This document shows positions 18,665-26,645 of a stretch of 64,000 nt of DNA, piece after piece; position 1 is the stretch's first letter; every line of letters starts with the position of its first letter. A program made the position numbers and the translations under genes. The DNA lies in contig NZ_JACVQF010000198.1 in the NCBI RefSeq assembly GCF_014534645.1, positions 1-64,000 on the forward strand, in the 5' to 3' direction. The notes beneath the pieces were generated by a model. That model saw only the letters and a list, made by a program, of their open reading frames with translations. It was not told where the DNA came from and did not search any database. The stretch comes from Streptomyces griseicoloratus. GTDB taxonomy: Bacteria; Actinomycetota; Actinomycetes; Streptomycetales; Streptomycetaceae.

Positions 18665-20281
18665 ATGAAGAAGAGACTGTGCACGGTGGGTGCCGTCCTC
18701 GGCGTCCTCGTCACGGTGGGTGTGCTGCCGGCGCAGGCGTCCCCGGCCACCCGGCCGGCCCGGGACGCCACCCTGCCCCTGGGCCCCGCCGACCTGACCG
18801 AGACCCGTACCACGACGACCCTTCAGCCGGGAGTGACCCTCACCCGCATCGTGCGCGGCGAGGAGGACCCGGCCGCGCACTGGACGGTCGAGGTGTCCAT
18901 TCCCGGCGGTGACACCTCGCCGGACCCCGACGCCCCGCCGACCGCGCTGAAGGACAGGGCGAGCGCGGACGAACTGGCCGCCGCACTGGAGCGGGACGGC
19001 TTCCGGCCCCGGGTGGAGGAGGTGACGACCCCCGAGGCGGCCGACTACGCCGGGGGCACGCTCGGCTGGCGGGTCCGCGTCGGATCGTTCGCGTCGCAGG
19101 CCGCCGCGACATCCGAACGCGCACGGTTGAGAGCGGCCGGTCACACGGGGTCGGCCGTGTACACCGGCTGGGACGGTGACGCCGCGGACCGCGGACCGTG
19201 GCGCGTCGACGTGCTCACCATCGACCCGCGCCGGTTCCGCGGCAGCCTCCACGCGTCGTACGGCCCGGACCTGGAGAATCGCGAGACGACCAGCCAACTG
19301 GCGGAGGCGGCCGGCGCGAGAGCGGCGGTCAACGCCGGGTTCTTCGTCCTCGACCCGCAGGCGGGCGCGCCGGGCGATCCGGCGGGCGTGGGCGTGTACG
19401 ACGGGCGTCTGCTGAGCGAACCGGTCAGCGGGCGCCCCGCCCTGGTCGTCCACGACAACGGCCGGCGGACGGAGATATCCCGGTTCACCTGGCAGGGCCG
19501 GGTCACCGGACGGGACACCTCGCTCGGCCTGAACGGCATCAACCGCGTGCCGGGTCTGATCAGGAACTGCGGCGGCACTGCCGGCGACCGGCCGACCTCT
19601 CTGCCGCTGCACGACGTGACCTGCACGAACACCGACGAACTCGTCGCCTTCACCTCGGACTTCGGCCGGCACACGCCGCAGGGCGACGGGCTCGAAGCCG
19701 TACTCGACGCCCACGACCGCGTGGTCGGGCTGCGCTCACCACGCGGCGGACCGCTCCCGGCCGGCGGCAGCTCCGTCCAGGCGACCGGCCGCCGTGTCGC
19801 CGAGCTGAGCTCCCTCGCCCGCGTCGGCGACCGCCTGAGTGTCCGGACGACCCTGCTCGACGAGCACGGCCGACGGGTCTCGCCCGCACCGGGGACGGAC
19901 ATCGTCAACGCCGGCCCGGAACTGGTCCGTGACGGACGGCTCCACGTCACTCCCGCCACCGACGGGATGGTGCGCCCGGGCGACCCGAGCTTCTACTACG
20001 GCTGGGTGCACAAGCGGAACCCGCGCACCCTGGCGGGAGTGGACGCGGCCGGCCGCACCGTGCTCGTCACCGCCGACGGGCGCAGCACCGGCGCACTCGG
20101 CCTCAGCATCGGCGAGAGCGCTCGCGTCGCCGAGGCACTGGGACTGCGCGACGCGGTCAACCTCGACGGCGGCGGCTCGACCACGATGGTGACCGACGGC
20201 GACGTGGTCAACGACCCCTCCGACACCGCAGGCGAACGTCCCGTCGGGGACGCCTTGTTGATCCTGCCCGACAGGAAGTGA
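18665..20281 (+). CDS. secreted SPOR / phosphodiester glycosidase (NAGPA-like) protein
   Basis: 538 residues from the ATG at 18665 (GTG at 18659 is an alternative). The start MKKRLCTVGAVLGVLVTVGVLPAQA is a Sec signal peptide. About residues 90-170 have SPOR character (LAAALERDGFRPRVEEVTT, GWRVRVGSFASQAAATSERARLRAAG). The C-terminal two-thirds is the NAGPA/DUF2233 fold: ARAAVNAGFFVLD, and NLDGGGSTTMV near residue 498, the family signature. Related enzymes cleave GlcNAc-1-phosphodiesters or act in exopolysaccharide and cell-wall metabolism. A SPOR domain would target it to peptidoglycan. The downstream esterase is also secreted and may be cotranscribed. Confidence 0.88.
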   Translation: MKKRLCTVGAVLGVLVTVGVLPAQASPATRPARDATLPLGPADLTETRTTTTLQPGVTLTRIVRGEEDPAAHWTVEVSIPGGDTSPDPDAPPTALKDRASADELAAALERDGFRPRVEEVTTPEAADYAGGTLGWRVRVGSFASQAAATSERARLRAAGHTGSAVYTGWDGDAADRGPWRVDVLTIDPRRFRGSLHASYGPDLENRETTSQLAEAAGARAAVNAGFFVLDPQAGAPGDPAGVGVYDGRLLSEPVSGRPALVVHDNGRRTEISRFTWQGRVTGRDTSLGLNGINRVPGLIRNCGGTAGDRPTSLPLHDVTCTNTDELVAFTSDFGRHTPQGDGLEAVLDAHDRVVGLRSPRGGPLPAGGSSVQATGRRVAELSSLARVGDRLSVRTTLLDEHGRRVSPAPGTDIVNAGPELVRDGRLHVTPATDGMVRPGDPSFYYGWVHKRNPRTLAGVDAAGRTVLVTADGRSTGALGLSIGESARVAEALGLRDAVNLDGGGSTTMVTDGDVVNDPSDTAGERPVGDALLILPDRK

Positions 20282-20335
20282 CCCAGCCCGGCCGAACCGT
20301 CCGTGCAGCGACGAACCGCACCACAGGGAGCCGCC

Positions 20336-21358
20336 GTGTTCACGCCCGTGTCCGCCGTCCCGACCCTCAAAGCCCGTGTCCTGCTCGTCCTCGCCGTCCT
20401 GCTCGCCACCCTCGCGCCGACCGCGCCGGCGCTCGCCGCCCCGCCACCGGCGGACACCCTAGCCCCGCACGGACGCGGTGCGGAGGTCGTCGCGGTCACC
20501 CGGGTCGCCGACCGGCAGGTCGACCTGTCGGTGCGGTCACAGGCCCTCGGCGGCCGGACGGTCAAGGTCCGCCTCCTCACCCCCGACGGCTGGAACCCCG
20601 GCGACCGGCGCCGGCACTGGCCGGCCCTGTGGCTGCTGCACGGCTGCTGCGGCGACTACACCTCGTGGACCGCCCGGACCGACGTCGCCGAGATAGCCGC
20701 CCTGCGCGACGTCCTCGTGGTGATGCCGGAGGCCGGCTGGAACGGCTGGTACAGCGACTGGTGGAACCACGGCCAGGGCGGCGACCCGGCCTGGGAGACC
20801 TTCCACACCGTGGAACTGCGGCACCTCCTGGAACGTGACTGGGGCGCCGGTACCAACCGCGTAGTGGCGGGCCTGTCGATGGGCGGCCAGGGCGCCCTGC
20901 TGTACGCCGCCCGCCACCCCGGCATGTTCAAGGCGGCCGCCGCGTACTCCGGCTCCGCCCACCCCTTGCTCAACGACGAGTCGGTCAACCGCATCCTGGG
21001 CTTCTTCGCCGGCCAGGGCAACGACCCGCTGAGGGTCTGGGGAGACCCGGTCGCGCAACGCCGCATCTGGGAGGCCCACGACCCGTACCACCTGGCCAGG
21101 CGACTCAGGTCCGTCCCCGTGTACCTGTCCTGCGGCGACGGCACCACCGGCCCCCTGGACCCGCCGGGCAGCACGAGCGCGCTGGAGGCCGACTTCAACC
21201 GGCAGAACCACGCGCTCGCCGCAGAACTGGAGCGCGTGGGCGCCAAGCACGTCACCACCCACTTCTACGGACCGGGCACCCACGGATGGCCGTACTGGGA
21301 GCGCGAGCTGCACGCCTCGCTGCCGATGCTGCTGGGGGCTCTGGAGACCAGCGGCTGA
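20336..21358 (+). CDS. secreted alpha/beta-hydrolase esterase (antigen 85 / EstA-like)
   Basis: 340 residues from the GTG at 20336, which has CAGGGAG upstream. A long signal peptide (LLVLAVLLATLAPTAPALA) precedes the mature enzyme. The core shows LLHGCCGDYTSW (oxyanion region), nucleophile elbow GLSMGG with Ser near residue 181, and the catalytic His in GTHGWPYW near 316. This matches the esterase D / mycolyltransferase antigen-85 superfamily. In Streptomyces, which lacks mycolic acids, such proteins are secreted esterases. It begins 54 bp after the NAGPA gene and may be in its operon. Confidence 0.9.
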   Translation: MFTPVSAVPTLKARVLLVLAVLLATLAPTAPALAAPPPADTLAPHGRGAEVVAVTRVADRQVDLSVRSQALGGRTVKVRLLTPDGWNPGDRRRHWPALWLLHGCCGDYTSWTARTDVAEIAALRDVLVVMPEAGWNGWYSDWWNHGQGGDPAWETFHTVELRHLLERDWGAGTNRVVAGLSMGGQGALLYAARHPGMFKAAAAYSGSAHPLLNDESVNRILGFFAGQGNDPLRVWGDPVAQRRIWEAHDPYHLARRLRSVPVYLSCGDGTTGPLDPPGSTSALEADFNRQNHALAAELERVGAKHVTTHFYGPGTHGWPYWERELHASLPMLLGALETSG

Positions 21359-21478
21359 ACCCGTCACAGCGCCAGAAGCTGCACCATGTAGCCGGTGCTC
21401 GGGGCGGACGCACGCCCGGCATATGGTTTACCCATACATCAACTCCGCCTGCCGTTAGCGCAGTCAACAAGGCAATCA

Positions 21479-21507
21479 TTGAACGGCTGGTCGACGCTGT
21501 GTACGGT
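21479..21507 (+). promoter_or_regulatory. promoter of the HTH-methylase gene
   Basis: TTGAAC (21479-21484), a 17-bp spacer, then TACGGT (21502-21507), close to the Streptomyces vegetative consensus. The expected transcription start falls at about 21514-21515, on the ATG, predicting a leaderless mRNA. The inverted repeat GTACG (21501-21505) / CGTAC (21510-21514) overlaps the -10 box and start site and could be an operator. Confidence 0.6.
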
Positions 21508-21514
21508 GGCGTAC

Positions 21515-23173
21515 ATGGCGGACACTCCCGCGGCCCCGGCCGGCCCCATGATCACCGGCTCCGAGATCGCCCGGCTGGCAGGCGTCACGCGTGCCGCTGT
21601 CTCCAATTGGAGACGACGTTACGACGACTTTCCCGCGCCCGCCGGTGGGAGTGTGAACAGCCCGCTCTTCGCTCTGACAGAGGTGCAGACGTGGCTGAAC
21701 AGGCAGCGCAAGGGTCAGGACGTCTCGCAGGAGGTGCAGCTCTGGCAGGTGTTGCGGGCTGCGTACGGCGACGACATGGTCGGAGGGCTCGTAGCGGTCG
21801 CCCAGCTCCTCGCCCGGGACGGCGAGAAGACCCCTCACCCGTTGCCGGAGGAAGCCGTCCGCCTGGCGCATGTCCTCGCTGAGCGCGGATCGGCGGGTGA
21901 GGTGGTCGAGGCCCTCGCCGAGCGATTCACGGACTCCGTGCGGAGGGCTGGATCGGATCAGGTCACCTCTCCGCGCATCGTCCGCGCCCTTCGGTACTTC
22001 GCGGGCGAGGTGGCGCCGGACGCCACGGTCTTCGACCCAGCCTGTGGCATCGGCACCCTGTTGCTCGCCGTTGGCCCGGAACGAGGGCCGAGACGCTGCG
22101 GGCAAGAGGCGGATCCGCGCAGCGCTCGGCTCGCGCAACTGCGCGCGGACCTGACGGGCCGTACCGGGGTGGACGTAGTCGTCGGAGACTCCCTGCGCGA
22201 TGACAGGTGGCCGAACCTCAAGGCGGACCTGGTCGTCTGCGATCCTCCTGTCGGCGACACCGACTGGGGGCGGGAGGACCTGCTCCTCGACGCCCGTTGG
22301 GAACTGGGGACGCCCTCGCGCGCGGAAGGGGAGCTCGCCTGGCTTCAGCACGCGTACGCGCACACCGCCCCCGGCGGCCGAGTCGTCATGGTCATGCCTG
22401 CATCGGTCGCCTACCGCAAGGCCGGCCGCCGCATCCGTGCCGAGCTCGTACGGCGCGGCATCCTCACCCAGGTCACCGCCCTGCCCGCCGGCACCGCCGC
22501 CTCGCACGCCCTCCCGGTGCATCTCTGGCATTTGCGACGCTCGCCATCCGTGGGCGAAGCCGCGACGAGCGTCCGTGTGATCGACCTGACGTCGAACGAT
22601 CCGGACGGATCCCTGGAGCCGGCACCCGACCAGATCGCGGACGTCTCCCTCATCGATCTCCTCGACGACACGGTGGACCTCACACCGGGTCGCCATGTGA
22701 AGGAATCGCGCCGCGACTACGCGACCGAGTACCAGGCCGTTCGCCAAGAGCTGGCCGAGCAAGTGCGGACGATTTCCGAACTGCTGCCGGAGCTGGTTGC
22801 GGGAGAAGGCCCTGGCGCGCTGGACGGTTCGTCGGTGAGCATCGCCGACCTCGCGCGCGCTGGTCTCGTCGAGCACCCAGGCCCGGAACCCGTCTCGACC
22901 AGCGACCAGCTCGACACGGACTTCCTACAGGGATTCCTGCGCAGCGCGGCCAACACCCGACGCTCCACGAGTGCCAGCGGCACCTTCCGACTCGACGGGA
23001 GGGGAGCCCGCATCCCGCAGATGGACATCACCGAGCAGCGCCGCTACGGAACCGCCTTCCGTAGACTCCAGGAGTTCGAGGAACGGGCGCGACGGGTGGC
23101 CGAGCTCAGCAGGCAGGCCGCTGAGCTGGCCCGCGACGGGCTCGGCAACGGAGCGCTGACACCGCAGGAATGA
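21515..23173 (+). CDS. N6-adenine DNA methylase with N-terminal HTH
   Basis: 552 residues. An N-terminal MerR/XRE-like HTH (GSEIARLAGVTRAAVSNWRRRY) is followed by a helical HsdM-like region, then a methyltransferase fold. SAM motif I is DPACGIGTLLLA at about residue 175, and motif IV is CDPPVG near 243. Type I HsdM enzymes have NPPF/Y there, so the DPPV form is unusual, although DPPY/W occurs in other N6-adenine methylases. The C-terminus is coiled coil. There is no HsdR or HsdS, so it is an orphan or partners with the convergent McrBC/helicase operon only 6 bp away. It may supply the methylation that the neighbours read or avoid (inference). Confidence 0.87.
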   Translation: MADTPAAPAGPMITGSEIARLAGVTRAAVSNWRRRYDDFPAPAGGSVNSPLFALTEVQTWLNRQRKGQDVSQEVQLWQVLRAAYGDDMVGGLVAVAQLLARDGEKTPHPLPEEAVRLAHVLAERGSAGEVVEALAERFTDSVRRAGSDQVTSPRIVRALRYFAGEVAPDATVFDPACGIGTLLLAVGPERGPRRCGQEADPRSARLAQLRADLTGRTGVDVVVGDSLRDDRWPNLKADLVVCDPPVGDTDWGREDLLLDARWELGTPSRAEGELAWLQHAYAHTAPGGRVVMVMPASVAYRKAGRRIRAELVRRGILTQVTALPAGTAASHALPVHLWHLRRSPSVGEAATSVRVIDLTSNDPDGSLEPAPDQIADVSLIDLLDDTVDLTPGRHVKESRRDYATEYQAVRQELAEQVRTISELLPELVAGEGPGALDGSSVSIADLARAGLVEHPGPEPVSTSDQLDTDFLQGFLRSAANTRRSTSASGTFRLDGRGARIPQMDITEQRRYGTAFRRLQEFEERARRVAELSRQAAELARDGLGNGALTPQE

Positions 23174-23179
23174 CGTCCG

Positions 23180-25324
23180 TCACGAGACGGCCGGAAGGAA
23201 CGGACTGACCGCTCCGCTCCACGAGACGGCCAGTGCCTCGCGCGCCCTGGTGCAGGCGACGAACAAGAGGCAGCGCTCCCGCAGCATGTCGGAGTCGTGC
23301 TGCAACGCGTCCACGAAGGCCGGAGTCACCTCACGGGCGAACGGCACCGCTCCCGCCGTCACTCCGAGCACGGCTACGCAGCGGAACTCCAGCCCCTTCA
23401 TGGCGTGCATCGTGGCGATACGCACTCCCTCCACATCAGCCCCCGGGCTGTCCCTGACCCGGGCGACCGGCACCCCGGCCGCCGTCAGCTTGTCGTACGC
23501 CTTGTCCAGCAACACGTTGAACCGGGCGCACACGCCGATCTCGGAGGGGCTGATGCCCTGCGCCATCCAGCCCTGAACCCGCTCGACGAGCGCCGCGACC
23601 TCCCCGTGCTCCGAGCCGTGCCCCTCCACCTGCGGCTTGCGGCCGTGCAGCAGGGAGCGGTACCCGGCGAGTGTGTCGCTGCCCTCGCCTCCCAGGTCGT
23701 CGATGGACACGGGAGTGAGGATGCCTGTCGACCAGGAAAGGATCTCCTCCGTGCTGCGGTAATTGATGCGCAGCCGGTGACTTCGCCCGGCCACCGCGAT
23801 GCCGAGGGAACCGAGCGAGACCTTCGAGTCGTAGATCCGCTGATGAGGGTCGCCCGTGAGGAAAAGGTCGTCACTGCCGGGCGCCACCGCACCGCGAAGC
23901 ACGCGCCACTGGGCGGGATGCAGGTCCTGCGCCTCGTCGACCACCACGTGGTCGTGCGTCGGCGCCGAAGCGGCCAGAAGCTCGGCGGCCCGAGCACACA
24001 CCTTCAGATGCGTCGTCGCCTTCCGGTCGCGAAGAATGGACTCGAACAGCTCGACGGCGGGCCACAGCTGCTCCCTGCGGGCCGGTGACAGGGCGCTGCC
24101 CCGCCCGCGCCGGGAGGCGGCGCGGTACGCGTCGAGGGTGCGCAGGTCCTGGGCGAGGACGACATGTCGGTACTCCTGCGCCAGGAACTGCTCCGTCCAA
24201 GGAAGTCCCAGCTTCTTGACGACTTGCTGCCACACCTGCCGCTCTTCCCGGTCGCCGATGGGAGAGGGCACCTTGCCGTCGAGACGGGCCACCACACCGT
24301 GCGCGTAGGCGTTGACCGTCGTCACCTCGACCCGGCCGAGCAACGACGCGTCGCCGTCCAGGAGAAGACCGAGGTTCTCGCGCAGCGAGGCGGCCAGTGC
24401 GTTGGTATAGGTCGTGAGCAGGACCCGGGTGTCGGGTGACCGGGTCAGGAGGTGCTTGACCCGGTGCAGGGCGGCGACCGTCTTGCCCGTTCCCGGACCG
24501 CCGGTGACCTGCACCGGACCGGCGTACGACACCCGGTAGGCGACGCGGCGCTGTGACGGATGCAGGAACACCCGCCAGGCGGCGAACGGCTTCTCCAGGA
24601 TGTCCGCGAGCTCGTCCGGACCGCTGACCAGCGTGATCCGGCTAGTGGTATTGGCGATGGCGGCGGCGAGAGTCTCGTCCGGGTCAGGGCCCGCGTCCAC
24701 GGGACGGCGCACCGCGACCACGTCCCGGTACACCTCCTCCGGGCTGAATCCCTCGGCGAGGTACTGCAACACCTCGAACTGGTCCTCCGGCAACAGGGTC
24801 CCGAAGGCCTCCAGTTGGGCCTTGTCGATGATCGTGCGCACCGCCCGCAGAACCTGGTCGTCGACGCCCAGCTCGCGCAGGACCCTGTCCGAGTACTTGG
24901 CGAACAGCAGTGATTCGGCCGCGGCGGCCGCCTTCTCGAGCTGCGGGGTCAGTTGCTCGATCCCCCGTACGTTGCGGACCTCCAGCGCCCGCGTCGCGGA
25001 GTTCGTGGTGTACAGCCGCTTGGCCGCCCAGGAGTACGCGTCGTCGTGCGGCACCACATTGACCAGCAGGAACACGTCACTGCCGTCGTCCGGGGCCAGT
25101 ACGACGCCTCGCCAGAAGTCATTGATGCGGATAGTGCGTATGCGGCGGTCGGCGGCCTTCTCCACCGACTCCAGGTGCAGCCCCTTGTCCTGCTGCAGCT
25201 CCGGCACAGTGAGCTGCTGGAACTTCTGCATCGCCTTGCGAACGCCGTTCCTGACGGGCTTCTCGAGGGCGTCGTAGCTCTCCCAGAAGCTGTTGGCAAA
25301 CGCAAGCTGCGGCACGATGCGCAC
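23180..25324 (-). CDS. RelE/ParE-like domain fused to a UvrD-type helicase
   Basis: 714 residues. The GTG at 25324 touches a GGGGTGGGGA stretch. A GTG three codons in (25315) has better Shine-Dalgarno spacing and may be the true start. The first ~100 residues (FANSFWESYDALEKPVRNGVRKA, TIRINDFWRGVVLAPD, VFLLVNVVPHDDAYSWA) look like a RelE/ParE/HigB toxin fold. The rest is a superfamily 1 helicase: Walker A GGPGTGKT near residue 274, motif II VDEAQD near 461, GDPHQRIYDS, RINYRS, and C-terminal VACTRARE. It is the third gene after mcrB and mcrC with a 70-bp gap; TATGAT (25355-25360) could give it its own promoter. It probably unwinds or clears DNA for restriction. Confidence 0.88.
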   Translation of the reverse strand: MRIVPQLAFANSFWESYDALEKPVRNGVRKAMQKFQQLTVPELQQDKGLHLESVEKAADRRIRTIRINDFWRGVVLAPDDGSDVFLLVNVVPHDDAYSWAAKRLYTTNSATRALEVRNVRGIEQLTPQLEKAAAAAESLLFAKYSDRVLRELGVDDQVLRAVRTIIDKAQLEAFGTLLPEDQFEVLQYLAEGFSPEEVYRDVVAVRRPVDAGPDPDETLAAAIANTTSRITLVSGPDELADILEKPFAAWRVFLHPSQRRVAYRVSYAGPVQVTGGPGTGKTVAALHRVKHLLTRSPDTRVLLTTYTNALAASLRENLGLLLDGDASLLGRVEVTTVNAYAHGVVARLDGKVPSPIGDREERQVWQQVVKKLGLPWTEQFLAQEYRHVVLAQDLRTLDAYRAASRRGRGSALSPARREQLWPAVELFESILRDRKATTHLKVCARAAELLAASAPTHDHVVVDEAQDLHPAQWRVLRGAVAPGSDDLFLTGDPHQRIYDSKVSLGSLGIAVAGRSHRLRINYRSTEEILSWSTGILTPVSIDDLGGEGSDTLAGYRSLLHGRKPQVEGHGSEHGEVAALVERVQGWMAQGISPSEIGVCARFNVLLDKAYDKLTAAGVPVARVRDSPGADVEGVRIATMHAMKGLEFRCVAVLGVTAGAVPFAREVTPAFVDALQHDSDMLRERCLLFVACTRAREALAVSWSGAVSPFLPAVS

Positions 25325-25394
25325 TCCCCACCCCGGACTGACCCTGCGTGGTCGATCATACGGCGGGACCTGGTACGGACCGGGTGCGGTCGCG

Positions 25395-26645
25395 TCAGCC
25401 GGCCCTCATCCGCCGTGCGACCTGAGCGACGTCGGCGAGCAGGCCTGCGGGGTCCTGGTCCAGGTCGAGGGCGTGCTGGTGGATCAGGATGCCGGAGCGG
25501 CGCACCCGGTGGGTCACGTGTGAGGCGTTGCCCTTCGCATAGACCAGGTGCCCGTCGCTCAAACCGAGGGCGGTGCAGTAGGCCAGCATCTGGTACAGGT
25601 CGGCGTCCGGATAACCCCCCCGTTTCTCCGCCTTGTACTTGGCGTCCGCAACCGCGCACGGAATGCCGTCCGGCCCGTACAGCACGAAGTCCGGACGCAT
25701 GCGGATGGCCGAGGCCTCGTCGAGGTGGTGGCTGTCCTGAAGTCGGACCTTCTGGCCCGCCCGACGCACTGCCTCACGCAGGGCGACGGTGACGAAGTCC
25801 TCGAAGAGCCGGTTCATGTCGAAGAGGAACCCGTCGACGCGCAGCCCTCCGGGCGTGTGCTCGGCCGAAGCATCACGGAGGCAGACCTCGGCGAGGCGCA
25901 GGGCGTTGTGGTACCGGGCGTTGAGACGGGTCGGCTGCCAGCCGGGCAGCTGCTGCCCCCGTGCGACCGGAGTCACATCGACGAGCCGGGCACACTGGTG
26001 CAGCAATCTGCGCCGGACCTCCCGCGGAACGCCGGGCAGACGCAGCAGGCGCTCGACGGCCGTGCGCAGAATGCGATTCTCGGCGATGTCGGCGGTGAAC
26101 TCGTCGTACGTCACCTCCACAGGCAGCACCGCGCCGAACCGCCGCCGGATGTGTTCCGCCTCCTTGATCCGGCCGCGGACCACCAGAGAACTTTCCTCCG
26201 TGGAGCGGTAGCCCTGCAGCAGTCCCTGACGCAGGGCGTGGTCGACCCGTCGCTCCATGGCATGGGCGAGGGCGGGCAGCAGGTGGCGGTGCTCGGCCAC
26301 GTCCACCGCCCCGTCGCGCCAGCCGCCCTCGGGGTCGAGGCTGTAGCCCAGGAGGAAGAAGAACCGGGCGATGGGCACCTTGGGGGCCACGCGCACGGTG
26401 AACGGCTCCTGCAGCCCCGGCGCGGCGATCCTCACCGCCCCCACCTTGCTGCCGGCCCGCAGCGACCAACGGCCCGGCGTGTACGGGTCGGGCGCCGCGT
26501 CGACGACATCTCCGGCGGCCAGCGCCGGGCCCACGCCGTCGGGCAGGACGAGGCCCGTCGCGGTCCCGTACTCGACCAGGTCGAGGCAGGAGCGGGCCTC
26601 CGTCGCGACGGGACCTGGACGAGAACCGTCTCCGGCCGCCGTCAT
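25395..26645 (-). CDS. mcrC: McrC-family nuclease subunit
   Basis: 416 residues; the ATG overlaps the McrB stop (ATGA). The central part is the McrC beta-rich domain (FTVRVAPKVPIARFFFLLGYSLDP). The PD-(D/E)xK nuclease core is visible as RPDFVLYG with DAKYKAEKRGG, about residues 318-340. McrC binds the McrB hexamer and cleaves DNA carrying modified cytosine or other modifications. The length (usual range about 350-450) and complete active site argue that it works. It is cotranscribed with mcrB. Confidence 0.93.
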   Translation of the reverse strand: MTAAGDGSRPGPVATEARSCLDLVEYGTATGLVLPDGVGPALAAGDVVDAAPDPYTPGRWSLRAGSKVGAVRIAAPGLQEPFTVRVAPKVPIARFFFLLGYSLDPEGGWRDGAVDVAEHRHLLPALAHAMERRVDHALRQGLLQGYRSTEESSLVVRGRIKEAEHIRRRFGAVLPVEVTYDEFTADIAENRILRTAVERLLRLPGVPREVRRRLLHQCARLVDVTPVARGQQLPGWQPTRLNARYHNALRLAEVCLRDASAEHTPGGLRVDGFLFDMNRLFEDFVTVALREAVRRAGQKVRLQDSHHLDEASAIRMRPDFVLYGPDGIPCAVADAKYKAEKRGGYPDADLYQMLAYCTALGLSDGHLVYAKGNASHVTHRVRRSGILIHQHALDLDQDPAGLLADVAQVARRMRAG

